64,000 nucleotides of DNA from Gemmatimonadota bacterium (GCA_003223395.1 QHUZ01000021.1:22106-86105), one strand, 5' to 3'. Numbered from the stretch's first letter, positions 35,236 through 44,545 are shown. The notes: a model not told the origin generated them from the letters alone. Made by a program: numbers and translations.

Positions 35236-35979
35236 TCAGCCGGTCGTCAGCATCACTGGGGCGTGATCGCTCGTTCCGACGTCCGCCTGCACGATGCAGC
35301 TGGATGCCCGTTCTGCGATCGCCGGTGAAGCGAGCACGTAGTCGAGGCGCCAGCCGATGTTCCGGGCGCGCAGATTCCGCCACGGCGCCCACCACGTAAA
35401 CAGATTCGGATTGTCGGGATCGAAGCGGCGTCCCAGGTCCACGAGCTGGGTGCCGAGCAGTGTTTCGAAGAGCGCGCGCTCCTCGGGGCGCTGTCCCACC
35501 GCGTTGGGTTTCCGCTCCTTGGGGTGCACGTCCATCTCGGTGCGCGCGATGTTCAGGTCGCCGCACAGAATCAGCCGTCGGCCATCGGCCGTCAGCCGCG
35601 CGGCCCAATCGCGGAGGCTCGTTACGAACGCGAGCTTCGCCGGGTAATCCTTGCCGCCGTTCGGCACATAGATCGATGCGATGACCAGGTCGCCATGCTC
35701 CACCTGCACGATCCGGGATTCCATGTCGAACGGCGGATGACTGAACACCGGATCGACGGCGAAAAGGTCTTTGCGGACGTGTAACGAGACGCCCGAATAG
35801 CCCTTCAGGGTGTGCCAATAGGCGTGGTAGTCGGGGAGCTTGGATTCGGCGGGGATCTGGGCGGTGGTGGCCTTCAGCTCCTGCAGGCACACCACGTCCG
35901 GACGATCGCGCTGCAGCCATTCACGCAGCTGCGCCGCCCGGGCCCGAATGCCGTTGACGTTCCAGGTCGCGATTTTCAC
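35236..35979 (-). CDS. xthA: exodeoxyribonuclease III (XthA family AP endonuclease)
   Basis: This encodes 247 residues from a GTG at 35979. All motifs of the exonuclease III/EEP family are present: 'KIATWNVNGIRAR' at the start, 'VVCLQELKA' with the metal-binding Glu, 'GDLNIARTEMDV' with the Asp/Asn pair, and 'GTSDHAPV' with the catalytic Asp-His. The enzyme cleaves DNA at abasic sites and removes blocked 3' ends in base-excision repair. The gene diverges from the ArsR gene and shares a 58-bp intergenic region with it. Confidence 0.93.
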   Translation of the reverse strand: MKIATWNVNGIRARAAQLREWLQRDRPDVVCLQELKATTAQIPAESKLPDYHAYWHTLKGYSGVSLHVRKDLFAVDPVFSHPPFDMESRIVQVEHGDLVIASIYVPNGGKDYPAKLAFVTSLRDWAARLTADGRRLILCGDLNIARTEMDVHPKERKPNAVGQRPEERALFETLLGTQLVDLGRRFDPDNPNLFTWWAPWRNLRARNIGWRLDYVLASPAIAERASSCIVQADVGTSDHAPVMLTTG

Positions 35980-35996
35980 CCCCGAACGATAAGGCC

Positions 35997-36026
35997 TTGA
36001 CAGCCGCGCGGGACCCGCCGTACATT
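35997..36026 (+). promoter_or_regulatory. sigma70-type promoter of the ArsR operon
   Basis: A perfect -35 TTGACA (35997-36002) is followed after 18 bp by TACATT (36021-36026). The ArsR ATG lies 11 bp downstream with no Shine-Dalgarno, so the mRNA leader would be only a few bases. It is the best promoter match in the window. Confidence 0.6.
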
Positions 36027-36037
36027 ACCCGACAGTT

Positions 36038-36439
36038 ATGAAACCAACTAGTTATGCTCTCGACGCGACCTTCGCGGCCCTGGCCGATCCCACCCGCCGC
36101 GCCATCCTGGCGCGCCTCGCGACCGGCGAGGCGTCGGTCGCCGAGCTGGCGGAGCCGTTCGACATGAGCCAGCCCGCCATCTCGAAGCATCTCAAGGTGC
36201 TGGAGCGCGCCGGGTTGATTTCCCGCGGCCGCGAGGCGCAACGCCGGCCGCGGCGCCTGGAACCGCGGCCGCTCGCCGACGCGACCGATTGGATCGAGCG
36301 CTACCGTCGCATCTGGGAAGGGAATTACAAGCGACTCGACGCCGTGCTCCAGGAGCTCAAGGACAAGCAGCGGAGGACCGTGGATGCGCTCGTGGACGAG
36401 GGTAAGCCCAGGCCGAAAAAAAAGAGGAGAACCAGATGA
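36038..36439 (+). CDS. ArsR family transcriptional regulator
   Basis: This encodes 133 residues. A winged-helix domain covers about 5-85: 'FAALADPTRRAILARLATGE', recognition region 'SVAELAEPFDMSQPAISKHL', and 'RAGLISRGREAQRRPRRLEP'. There are no metal-sensing Cys clusters, so this is the non-metal ArsR branch usually paired with AHSA1/SRPBCC genes. The tail is lysine/arginine-rich (PKKKRRTR). It overlaps the next ATG by 4 bp and probably represses its own operon. Confidence 0.9.
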   Translation: MKPTSYALDATFAALADPTRRAILARLATGEASVAELAEPFDMSQPAISKHLKVLERAGLISRGREAQRRPRRLEPRPLADATDWIERYRRIWEGNYKRLDAVLQELKDKQRRTVDALVDEGKPRPKKKRRTR

Positions 36440-36912
36440 AACAGCCGGCTCTCAAGGTTACGACTCCCTCCGAGCGCGAGCTCGTCATGACGCGGGAATT
36501 CGCCGCGCCGCGGGGTATGGTGTTCGACGCGCTGACCAAACCCGAGCTGGTGCGGCGGTGGCTGCTGGGCCCCCCCGGCTGGACGATGCCGGTCTGCGAC
36601 ATCGATCTGCGCGTTGGCGGGAAGTACCGCTACGTCTGGCGCAACGCCGATGGCCGGGAAATGGGCATGGGGGGTACGTTCAAGGAGATGGTGCGGCCCT
36701 CGCGCCTCGTCGCCACCGAATCGTATGACGACCACTGGACCGGCGGCGAGACGCTCGTCACCACCGAGCTCGTCGAGACGCGCGGCACGACGACCGTCAG
36801 CACGACGGTCCGTTACGCGACGCGCGAAGCACGGGACGCTGCCATCAAGATGGGGGCGACGAAAGGGTTGGAGGCGAGCTACGTTCGCCTGGATGAGCTG
36901 TTAACTGCGTAA
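36436..36912 (+). CDS. SRPBCC/AHSA1 domain protein
   Basis: This encodes 158 residues. It shows the START-like AHSA1 pattern: 'VMTREFAAPRGMVFDALTKPELVRRWL', then 'GWTMPVCDIDLRVGGKYRYVW' and a long C-terminal helix. The fold makes a hydrophobic cavity for small molecules, and the family's cellular role is poorly known. Such genes typically follow an ArsR regulator, as here with an ATGA overlap, and the two are probably co-regulated. Confidence 0.88.
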   Translation: MKQPALKVTTPSERELVMTREFAAPRGMVFDALTKPELVRRWLLGPPGWTMPVCDIDLRVGGKYRYVWRNADGREMGMGGTFKEMVRPSRLVATESYDDHWTGGETLVTTELVETRGTTTVSTTVRYATREARDAAIKMGATKGLEASYVRLDELLTA

Positions 36913-36935
36913 CCTGACGATCAAGGAGAATTCGT

Positions 36936-37421
36936 ATGCAGAAGATCACGCCATTCCTCTGGTTCGACAACAACGCCGAAGAGGCGGCGCAGTTCTACAC
37001 GTCGATCTTCAAGAACTCGAAGATCCTCAACGTCAGCCGCTACGGCGACGCGGGGCCTGGTCCCAAAGGCTCCGTGATGGTCGTCAACTTTCAGCTCGAG
37101 GGCCAGCAATTCACGGCGCTGAACGGCGGCCCGTTGTTCAAGTTCAGCGAGGCCTTCTCGTTCGTCGTGAACTGTGAGACGCAAAAGGAGATCGATGAGT
37201 ACTGGCACAAGCTCACATCCGGCGGGGGGAAGGAGAGCGAGTGCGGCTGGCTCAAGGACAAGTTCGGCTTCTCCTGGCAGATCGTCCCGACGGCGCTCGG
37301 CAGGTTGATGAGTGATCCCAAGCAAGCGAATCGCGTCATGCAGGCGTTGCTGCAGATGAAGAAGCTCGATATCGCGAGGCTCGAAGAGGCGGCTGAAGGC
37401 AAGATGGCCGCTACCCGTTGA
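36936..37421 (+). CDS. VOC family protein (PhnB/3-demethylubiquinone methyltransferase-like)
   Basis: This encodes 161 residues with a good ribosome-binding site (AAGGAG, 9-10 bp upstream). The sequence '[20 protein letters not shown]' with '[17 protein letters not shown]' and '[24 protein letters not shown]' is the signature of the PF06983 group of vicinal-oxygen-chelate proteins. Despite old names, the group is not shown to be a methyltransferase. It is the third gene of the ArsR-AHSA1-VOC operon, and its end overlaps the convergent aldo/keto reductase gene by 11 bp. Confidence 0.9.
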   Translation: MQKITPFLWFDNNAEEAAQFYTSIFKNSKILNVSRYGDAGPGPKGSVMVVNFQLEGQQFTALNGGPLFKFSEAFSFVVNCETQKEIDEYWHKLTSGGGKESECGWLKDKFGFSWQIVPTALGRLMSDPKQANRVMQALLQMKKLDIARLEEAAEGKMAATR

Positions 37422-38388
37422 CGGTGCGCATCCCGCCCTCGGGGTAACGCGCTCCGGCGGCGGTACCCAGGCCTTCGATCTGCGCAATCTCGGCGCCCGA
37501 CACCGTCACGGTGAGGGCGCCGACGTTTTCCTCGACGTACCTCCGGTGCTTGGTGCCGGGAATCGGGACGATGTCGTCGCCCTTGGCGAGCAGCCACGCG
37601 AGCGCGAGCTGGCCGGGCGTGCAGCGTTTCTGCCGGGCGAGCGCTTCGACGCGCCGGACAAGATCGAGATTCTTCTGAAAGTTGTCACCCTGAAAGCGCG
37701 GATGGTTCTTGCGCCAATCGCCCTCGGCGATGTCCTCCGGACGCGTGATCTGGCCGGTGAGGAACCCGCGGCCGAGCGGACTATACGGGACGAACCCGAT
37801 GCCGAGCTCCCGTACGGTGGGGAGGATCTCGTCCTCGACGTCGCGGCTCCACAACGAGTATTCCGTCTGCAGCGCAGTGATGGGGTGGACTGCGTGCGCC
37901 CGCCGCACCGTCTGGGCTGACGCCTCCGAGAGCCCGAGGAACCGCACCTTCCCCGCCCGTACGAGGTCCGCCATGGCGCCGACGGTTTCTTCGATCGGCA
38001 CGGCGCGATCGACCCGGTGCTGATAGTACAGATCGATATGGTCGACGCCGAGGCGGCCCAGCGAGGCGTCGCAGGCGGTCTTCACGTACTCGGGCCGGCC
38101 ATTCTGGCCGATGAATTTGCCGTCGGGAGCCCGCACATTGCCGAATTTCGTCGCCAGGACGACGCGCTGGCGCTTCCCCTTGATCGCCTTCCCAACCAGG
38201 ACCTCGTTGGTGAAGGGGCCGTAAACGTCGGCGGTGTCGAGGAAATCGATGCCCAGATCCAGGGCCCGGTGAATGGTCGCGATGGACTCGGCGTCATCGC
38301 GGGAGCCATAGAAGTCAGACATCCCCATGCATCCCAGGCCTAAGGCAGATACGCGAAGGCCCTGAGTCCCGAGTTCACGTTTGATCAT
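37411..38388 (-). CDS. aldo/keto reductase
   Basis: This encodes 325 residues from the ATG at 38388, which has AGGAGG about 10 bp upstream; a TTG three codons earlier would be too close to it. The catalytic tetrad is intact: Asp51 and Tyr56 in 'DTADVYG', Lys81 in 'LATKFG', and His124 in 'YYQHRVD'. '[13 protein letters not shown]' and '[14 protein letters not shown]' place it in the AKR13-like group of NADPH-dependent reductases of small aldehydes and ketones. It is cytoplasmic and a single-gene unit. Confidence 0.93.
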   Translation of the reverse strand: MIKRELGTQGLRVSALGLGCMGMSDFYGSRDDAESIATIHRALDLGIDFLDTADVYGPFTNEVLVGKAIKGKRQRVVLATKFGNVRAPDGKFIGQNGRPEYVKTACDASLGRLGVDHIDLYYQHRVDRAVPIEETVGAMADLVRAGKVRFLGLSEASAQTVRRAHAVHPITALQTEYSLWSRDVEDEILPTVRELGIGFVPYSPLGRGFLTGQITRPEDIAEGDWRKNHPRFQGDNFQKNLDLVRRVEALARQKRCTPGQLALAWLLAKGDDIVPIPGTKHRRYVEENVGALTVTVSGAEIAQIEGLGTAAGARYPEGGMRTVNG

Positions 38389-38507
38389 GGTTCGCAAACC
38401 TCCTGTTGCATCGGTGCAATATGACGTTTCGCGCGGCCTAGTGACGCGACGGGTGCCTCGCTTGGTATCCTTTTTCTGAAGGGACCCCTTCTTCGTCGAG
38501 GTGGCTT

Positions 38508-40052
38508 ATGGCGCCCTCCGGCCTCCGGGCCGTTTGTCTCGTCGTTCCGCTCGTTTGTTTCGTCGGTCCCGCGCGTGCGCAGTTGATCCCGATCAAGACG
38601 ATTCCCATCGCCCAGGGCGATCAGTTCCAGATCTTCCCCGCCAATAATCTCGGCATGGGCAGCGCGTCGATCGCACTCGCGGATTCGCTCGCTGATCCGT
38701 TTGCGAACCCGGCGATGGGCACCCGACTCACCGCTGCGCGGTTTTTCGGATCGCCGACCTTGTACAGTGTCTCGCGGAACGCGGGCGGCGGCAGATCGTT
38801 GCCGTTCGCCGTGCTGACGCGCCGGGCTCTGTGGTACGGTGGACTGGCGCTCGCGTTGCAGCAGGTGGACCCGAGCCGGCCACCCCAGCCGGATGGATTG
38901 TTCCTGCGAAGTGGCGCGGTTCAGGTGTTCCCCAACTCTCCGGACTCCGTAATCCCCGGACCCGACTTGCGCGCGCATGGCAACGAGTACGCCTTCGCGA
39001 TGGTCGGTCGCGATCTGCCGGGCTCGAAGATCTCGATCGGGGCGAGTGCGATGTGGACCGGGCTCCATGCACTCGATGGTGTTGACCTCCTCTATGCCGG
39101 CAGCCAACGCGTCGCGCAGGACGGTCACGCGCTCGATCTGCGGCTCGGCGCCGTGAAGGCGTGGCCGGGCGAGCGGGGCGACCGTTTCCTCGAAGCGCTC
39201 GTCCTCCACAACGACTTTGCCGCGACGCATACGGTCACCTACGCAGACCAGTACTGGGATCCCGGCCTCCAGGAATTTCGCCAGCGCGCCCGTATCGAGC
39301 ACAACGTCGACCAAACCCATACCTGGGGACTGCATTTCAAATACACCGTTCCGTTCGCCACGTCGGGTTGGCGGATCGGCTGGATCGGGACCCTGAATCG
39401 GTCGTCGCATCCCAAGATTCCCAACTACGAGCTGGTAAACGTCCCGGCGATTCCGCGCGATCCCGGGTACACCACGGCCTTCGATCTTGGCATCGGGCTG
39501 TCGAAGGTTCGCGGCCTCGCCTCGTTCGGGGCGGATGTCGTGTTCGAACCGATCCGCAGCTACACGTGGGCCGCCGCAGAGGCGCCTATCAGTACCGTCT
39601 CGGGCGACACCCTCGCCGTCGGCGCGAAAACGATCGAGAACCATTTCCGCTTTGCGAACGCGCTGCTGCGCCTCGGGGTCGGACGTGATATCGAGCTCCC
39701 CGGAGAGAAGAAAGTGTTCGGTCTGCAGCTCGGCCTCATGCTGCGCTCCGTCCATTACAACTTGCGCCAACAGGACAACGTGCAGGATCTGCAGCGGCGG
39801 CTCACAACGGGCTGGATGGAATGGACCCCGACGTGGGGCCTGAGCCTGCGCTTTCCGGAATTCGAGCTCCGGTACGCCGGCCGGACGACGAATGGCGCGG
39901 GCCGGCCGCAATCGACCTTCCAGGTGGGATGGGCGGTTGACGACGTCGCCCTGGCAGGTGGGACGCTGCTCGCCGCGCCCAACGGACCGCTCAACCTGAC
40001 GCACGTCAAAACCACGACGCACCAGATCTCGGTGTCATTGCCGCTGCGCTGA
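38508..40052 (+). CDS. outer-membrane beta-barrel protein, PorV/FadL-like
   Basis: This encodes 514 residues with a GAGG ribosome-binding site. A signal peptide ends 'FVGPARAQ'. The first mature segment 'FPANNLGMGSASIALADSLADPFANPA' resembles the start of PorV/FadL-type barrels, in which a small-residue plug precedes the strands. Amphipathic strands then continue to '…ISVSLPLR'. The cargo is unknown. It is followed after 21 bp by a di-haem peroxidase gene in the same direction, probably the same transcript. Confidence 0.7.
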   Translation: MAPSGLRAVCLVVPLVCFVGPARAQLIPIKTIPIAQGDQFQIFPANNLGMGSASIALADSLADPFANPAMGTRLTAARFFGSPTLYSVSRNAGGGRSLPFAVLTRRALWYGGLALALQQVDPSRPPQPDGLFLRSGAVQVFPNSPDSVIPGPDLRAHGNEYAFAMVGRDLPGSKISIGASAMWTGLHALDGVDLLYAGSQRVAQDGHALDLRLGAVKAWPGERGDRFLEALVLHNDFAATHTVTYADQYWDPGLQEFRQRARIEHNVDQTHTWGLHFKYTVPFATSGWRIGWIGTLNRSSHPKIPNYELVNVPAIPRDPGYTTAFDLGIGLSKVRGLASFGADVVFEPIRSYTWAAAEAPISTVSGDTLAVGAKTIENHFRFANALLRLGVGRDIELPGEKKVFGLQLGLMLRSVHYNLRQQDNVQDLQRRLTTGWMEWTPTWGLSLRFPEFELRYAGRTTNGAGRPQSTFQVGWAVDDVALAGGTLLAAPNGPLNLTHVKTTTHQISVSLPLR

Positions 40053-40073
40053 ACGGCGGGGAGGGGGCTCACG

Positions 40074-41411
40074 ATGACCAGACACGTCAGAACGCTGTGC
40101 ATCCTCGCCGTCCTCGGGGTGATCGCGTGCAATGATCCCGCGCCCATCCAGGGTGTACCCGAGTCGCTCGATGCGCAGCTGCGCCGCCAATTCACCCAGT
40201 GGAATATCGTCCCGATCGGCGAGGCGCCCCACCAGGATCCCGCGATGGTCGCCCTCGGCCAGGCGCTGATGTTCGACAAGATCCTCAGCGGGAACCGCGA
40301 CGTCTCCTGTGCGACCTGTCACGATCCGACGCAACATCTCACCGACGGACTCGCGCTGGCGGTGGGAACCGGCGGTAATGGCTCCGGTCCGGCGCGCACG
40401 CTGGGGGCGGGGCGGGTGTTCGTGCCCCGCAACGCGCCAACGCTGTTGAACAGCCCGATCGGCCTGCCGTACATCTTTTGGGATGGTCGGCTGACGCGCT
40501 TTGGGCCGCCGCTGCCCGACGTGGTCTTGCCGACCAACGACTTGCTGCAGGCGCAGGCCATGCTTCCCGTCTTGAATCGCGTGGAAATGCGCGGCGAAAA
40601 AGGCGATCTCGATGTGTTCGGCAATCCGAACGAGCTGGCCCAGTTCGACGACACGCAACCGAACGCGATCTGGCAGGGCGTGATGCACCGCCTCGTCGCG
40701 GTGCCCGGCTACGTGACGCTGTTCAATGCCGCGTTCCCCTCGATCCCGTCCACCAGTCTCACCTTCCAGGATATGGCGACGGCGATTGCGGCCTTCCAGA
40801 CGGATGCGTTGATGAAGACCGGATCGCCGTTCGATCGCTACCTGGCCCGGGACAACAATGCGCTGTCGGTCGCGGCGAAGCGTGGCGGTGTGCTGTTCTT
40901 TGGCGAGGCGCGCTGCTCGCAGTGTCACAATGGGCCGTTCCTGGGCGGGCGGGACTTCGCGAATTCGGGCGTGCCGCAGCTAGGACCCGGCGTAGGCCAG
41001 GGCGCGCCGCTCGACAAGGGTCGCGGCGAGCTCCTCAACTTCCAGTTCTATCAGTTTGCGTTCCGCGTGCCGCCGCTTCGCAACGTCGAGCTTACGGCGC
41101 CGTATTTCCACAACGGCTCGTTCCCGACGCTGGAATCGGTCGTCAAGCACTACAACGATGTGTCGACATCGCTGCGCACGTTCGACCCGTCCACCCTCCC
41201 AGCGAGCGTCCAGAGCAGCTATCACGGCGATGTCGGTACGATCAACGCCGTGCTCGCGACGCTGGACGGCCGGCTGCAGTCGCCGCTGCATTTGACGGAT
41301 GCCCAGATCGCCGATCTCGTGGCGTTCCTGAAATCGCTCACCGATCCGGCAGCGCGTGATCTCTCCGGCATCGTGCCGGCTTCGGTGCCGAGCGGATTAC
41401 CAGTGCGCTGA
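40074..41411 (+). CDS. di-haem cytochrome c peroxidase/MauG family lipoprotein
   Basis: This encodes 445 residues. The N-terminal lipobox 'VIAC' (Cys19) suggests a lipid-anchored periplasmic protein. Two haem c sites are present: 'CATCH' (79-83), and 'CSQCH' near 281-285. Downstream, 'FRVPPLRNVELTAPYFHNGSF' is the family's conserved segment before the C-terminal helix 'DLVAFLKSLTD'. Family members reduce hydrogen peroxide with electrons from a small cytochrome, or modify protein residues as MauG does. The gene ends 8 bp before a 28-bp palindrome shared with the S9 peptidase locus. Confidence 0.92.
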   Translation: MTRHVRTLCILAVLGVIACNDPAPIQGVPESLDAQLRRQFTQWNIVPIGEAPHQDPAMVALGQALMFDKILSGNRDVSCATCHDPTQHLTDGLALAVGTGGNGSGPARTLGAGRVFVPRNAPTLLNSPIGLPYIFWDGRLTRFGPPLPDVVLPTNDLLQAQAMLPVLNRVEMRGEKGDLDVFGNPNELAQFDDTQPNAIWQGVMHRLVAVPGYVTLFNAAFPSIPSTSLTFQDMATAIAAFQTDALMKTGSPFDRYLARDNNALSVAAKRGGVLFFGEARCSQCHNGPFLGGRDFANSGVPQLGPGVGQGAPLDKGRGELLNFQFYQFAFRVPPLRNVELTAPYFHNGSFPTLESVVKHYNDVSTSLRTFDPSTLPASVQSSYHGDVGTINAVLATLDGRLQSPLHLTDAQIADLVAFLKSLTDPAARDLSGIVPASVPSGLPVR

Positions 41412-41419
41412 AAACAAAT

Positions 41420-41447
41420 GTAGGGGCGCAGCATGCTGCGCCCCTAC
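41420..41447. terminator. 28-bp perfect palindrome between convergent genes (copy 2)
   Basis: This is identical in all 28 bases to the element at 10584-10611: a 14-bp arm GTAGGGGCGCAGCA with its perfect complement and no loop spacer. It lies between the convergent peroxidase gene and the Omp85-fusion gene. Confidence 0.7.
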
Positions 41448-41461
41448 CGTGTTCTCCGTGT

Positions 41462-44400
41462 TTAGAACCCTTCGGTCAGACTGAACCGGACCAGCCAGTT
41501 TTTGTCTGGCCGGTCGAAGGGATGCACGATGTCCATCTGGCCGATCGCGTACCCCAGCAGATTCATGCGGAGCGAGACGCCGGTGCTGCGGACGAGCTTG
41601 CGGGGTCCCGTCCCGAACAACTGGGCGCCTTCGCTCGCCGACCACGCTACGCCGGCGTCGTAGAAAATGCCGGCTTCGATCGGCAGCACGCCGTAGTAGC
41701 CGCCGCCGACGCCCAGCAGACCGAAGGGGGGGAATCGGAGCTCCGCGTTTGCCACCAGGATTTTGCTGCCCCAGAGCTGATCGAACACGGGGCAGGGGGA
41801 GGTCGGCGTGGGGTTCACGCATTCGCTCAACTGGAAGCTCCCGCGGTCATACCCACGCACCAAGCTCGAGTATCCGATGAACATCGGATAGATGCGAATA
41901 TCTTCGGCGTCTCTGCCGTACCGCCCGATGTGGAGTGCCCGCACCGCGAACGTGAAGGGACGGACCGGCATCACGTACTTCCGATAGTCCGCATACGCCG
42001 TGAAGAACTGCAGGCCTCCGAAGGTCGGGTCTGCTTCGAGCCGCCAGCGATCACCCAAAATGGGGCTCGTGGCGCCGTAGAACGAGTTGTCGTGGACGAG
42101 TGAAAAACTCGTTGCCTCCAACGTCACCGCCGGTGGCACGGGGTTGTGGATGGTCGAGTCGAACGCGACCGAGCCGTTCTGATTGAACCCGTGCTTCTGG
42201 ATCTCGTCGTCGTATGAGATTTGTTGCAACCCACCCGATATTTCGACCCGGTCGGAACGATTGAACGGGTACGCCATGACGCCATTCAGCCCGCGATTGG
42301 TTTGCTTGAAGCGCTCAATCTCCTCCACGATGACCCCGTTCGGATCCTGATACGCGGCGTAGCCGTAAAAGATGTACGGGATTTGTTGGGCGCCCACTGC
42401 CCAGTTCAAGCGCGACTTCCGGTTGAGGTATGCGGTCGCCGCCGCGAAGTCCGAGATGCGACCCTGGAACTGCGCCATCGTGACGAGATTGTGGTCGCCG
42501 AGCATGTCGCTCCAGTACAGCGTGGCACCACCGCCGATGTACGTCCCGAAGCGATCAGCCGCGACGGCGAGGGAGGGTTGGGCGATGAAATCGAGCGACA
42601 GCTTGGGATGGTACTCCTTGACCGCGCTGTTGAGGGCGACCGTCGCCGCCGGCGGCACGGGCTCCGGATCTTTGATCACGGCCGCGATGGAGGTCCCGAT
42701 CTGAGCGCGATCGAGCGGCGGCAGTGCCGCGGCGGTCGCCGGCAGCTGGACGATCGGTCCGCCCTCGAGCGCCCGGATATCGTCGATCGCCTGAATCGCG
42801 TAGCCGCCATCCGAGTAGACCGCGAACACGGCACGCGGCGCCTTCTGTGCGACACTGAGCGCCGGACTCAGCGAGGTGATGCCGCTGACGCCGGTAAACA
42901 CATTCGTCACTTGCGCGATAGCGCCGCCGTCGAGTGACAGGCGAAATACGTTTGTGACCCCGCCCGGATCGCCGAGGAAGTAGAGACTCTTCCCGTCGGG
43001 GCTCCACTGCGGATTGATGTGCTTGGCTTTCGGGAGATGCGGGAGCTGCCGGATCTGACCGCCGCCCCGTGCATCGATCACGGCCAGCTGATAATCGCCG
43101 TAGGACAGATCGTCCAGCGACGTGGTGAAGCGATCAGTCACGAAAGCAATCAGCGAACCGTCGGGTGACCACGCCGGCTCGAGGTCGGCGTAGGCGTCAT
43201 TGGTCAAGCGCCGCAGCTCGCCGCTGTCGAGTTCGTACACGAAGAGATCGGTGACGCCGCCGACTTGCGCACTGAACGCAATCTGTTTCCCGTCGGGCGA
43301 CCACGTTGGATTGAAGATCTCGCCGAGCGACGGAAACTTGATCTCCTTGATCAGGTCGCCGTCATCGCCCTTCACGATGCGGAGCGCCGGCCGGCCGGTG
43401 ACGATGGCACCGAACGCGAAGCGGCCGTCGGTGCTCCACGCGCCTGCCGAGTTGATGAACTGCATGCTCTCGAGGTGCGGATCGCGGGTCGAGGACACGA
43501 GCTTGCGGATCGTATGTCCGTTCTCCGCGTTGGCGAGATACATGTCGATCGAGAACAGCCCGGCGTCCGAGAAGTACACCACCCGCGAGCCGTCGGGACT
43601 CAGTGCCGGCGCGAGATTGTAGTGCTGTTCCTTGCCGGGGCTCACGAGCGAGCGCGCACCAGCGGTCGTGACTGGCGTCAACCGCGCCTGATCCCGCTGC
43701 GCGCGGTCGGTGGGCAGCGGCGTCCCGGTCGCGACCGCGATCGGCCTCGCCGCGTCGGTCAGCGCGCGATGCCAGTCGGCAATCAGACTGTCCGCCGGCC
43801 GGTGCGTCATCTGCTCGAGCGCTGCCTGCACGTTGCCGCTGCGGCCGGCGGAGCGAAGCAACGCTCCGACGATGTCATCGCCGTACGTTCCGCCGAGGTA
43901 GGCCCAGAAGGACTGACCCCAGCGGTAAGGGAAGTACCGCGGGTTTTCCAGGTCGCGGAACTTGGGCAGGCGGCCGGTGCGGACCGCGTCCCGCATCCAC
44001 ATCGTCGTGTTAGGATCCACATTGCCCAGCGAGACATACTCCGCCATCCCTTCGATGAACCAGAGCGGGACGCGGTTGAACGCTGCGGCCATGTTGCCGC
44101 GAGCGACACCGGTGATGTCGTACTGGAACGCGTGGGTCAGCTCGTGACCGATCACGTGGTCGGTTTCGAACGGCGATGCGCCCAGTGGCAGGAGGATACG
44201 CCGCTTGAGGCTCTCCGTGACACCTTCACTTCCCTCCACCTGGGCGATATTGGTCTGGTTGTACGCGGGGTGGTCCGCGTAAAGAATCAGCGGCTGACGA
44301 CCGCTCAACTGGTGGCGCAGCACAGTGGATATTCTCGTGTACCACCGTTCGGCCATGCGGGCCGCCTGAGCGGCAGCGTCGGCTTCCTCATCATAGAAAT

Positions 44401-44545
44401 AGACGTCGAAGTGCTGGGTCTTCAGAATCTTGAAGTGGAAGGTCTTGTACTGGACAGCGTTACGGCCGAAGGTTTGTGCTGGTGCTGTGGACGCGAGCAC
44501 ACCCAGCGCCCCCAGCAGCAGCGTGACGCGAGCAATGGTGTTCAT
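41462..44545 (-). CDS. gluzincin metallopeptidase-TolB propeller-Omp85/BamA barrel fusion
   Basis: This encodes 1027 residues with a signal peptide (MNTIARVTLLLGALGVL…APAQ). Residues about 30-290 are a peptidase-MA-like domain with 'GHELTHAFQ' (zinc ligands His134 and His138, catalytic Glu135) and 'WFIEGMAEY' (162-170) giving the third ligand. Residues about 310-600 form a TolB-type propeller ('PALSPDGSRVVYFSDAG', 'PTWSPDGKQIAFSAQ', 'PAWSPDGSLIAFVTD'). From about 650 an Omp85-type barrel follows ('LSLDFIAQPSLAVAADRFG', 'YSSLVRGYDRGSF', 'ELRFPPFGLLGVGG', '…NWLVRFSLTEGF'). The protein should sit in the outer membrane with protease and propeller in the periplasm. It may process or sort outer-membrane or secreted proteins. 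Confidence 0.85.
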   Translation of the reverse strand: MNTIARVTLLLGALGVLASTAPAQTFGRNAVQYKTFHFKILKTQHFDVYFYDEEADAAAQAARMAERWYTRISTVLRHQLSGRQPLILYADHPAYNQTNIAQVEGSEGVTESLKRRILLPLGASPFETDHVIGHELTHAFQYDITGVARGNMAAAFNRVPLWFIEGMAEYVSLGNVDPNTTMWMRDAVRTGRLPKFRDLENPRYFPYRWGQSFWAYLGGTYGDDIVGALLRSAGRSGNVQAALEQMTHRPADSLIADWHRALTDAARPIAVATGTPLPTDRAQRDQARLTPVTTAGARSLVSPGKEQHYNLAPALSPDGSRVVYFSDAGLFSIDMYLANAENGHTIRKLVSSTRDPHLESMQFINSAGAWSTDGRFAFGAIVTGRPALRIVKGDDGDLIKEIKFPSLGEIFNPTWSPDGKQIAFSAQVGGVTDLFVYELDSGELRRLTNDAYADLEPAWSPDGSLIAFVTDRFTTSLDDLSYGDYQLAVIDARGGGQIRQLPHLPKAKHINPQWSPDGKSLYFLGDPGGVTNVFRLSLDGGAIAQVTNVFTGVSGITSLSPALSVAQKAPRAVFAVYSDGGYAIQAIDDIRALEGGPIVQLPATAAALPPLDRAQIGTSIAAVIKDPEPVPPAATVALNSAVKEYHPKLSLDFIAQPSLAVAADRFGTYIGGGATLYWSDMLGDHNLVTMAQFQGRISDFAAATAYLNRKSRLNWAVGAQQIPYIFYGYAAYQDPNGVIVEEIERFKQTNRGLNGVMAYPFNRSDRVEISGGLQQISYDDEIQKHGFNQNGSVAFDSTIHNPVPPAVTLEATSFSLVHDNSFYGATSPILGDRWRLEADPTFGGLQFFTAYADYRKYVMPVRPFTFAVRALHIGRYGRDAEDIRIYPMFIGYSSLVRGYDRGSFQLSECVNPTPTSPCPVFDQLWGSKILVANAELRFPPFGLLGVGGGYYGVLPIEAGIFYDAGVAWSASEGAQLFGTGPRKLVRSTGVSLRMNLLGYAIGQMDIVHPFDRPDKNWLVRFSLTEGF

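Noticed and set aside
34502..35920. A 472-codon open frame on the minus strand across the exonuclease III gene and the membrane protein downstream
   Set aside because: It is Arg/Pro/Gly-rich with no domain features, and both xthA and the membrane protein lie in other frames of the same strand with clear motifs or helices. It is a by-product of high GC.
38478..38491. GAAGGG-AC-CCCTTC hairpin upstream of the outer-membrane protein gene
   Set aside because: A 6-bp stem with a 2-base loop is too tight and short to call a riboswitch or terminator, and nothing else in the leader supports one.
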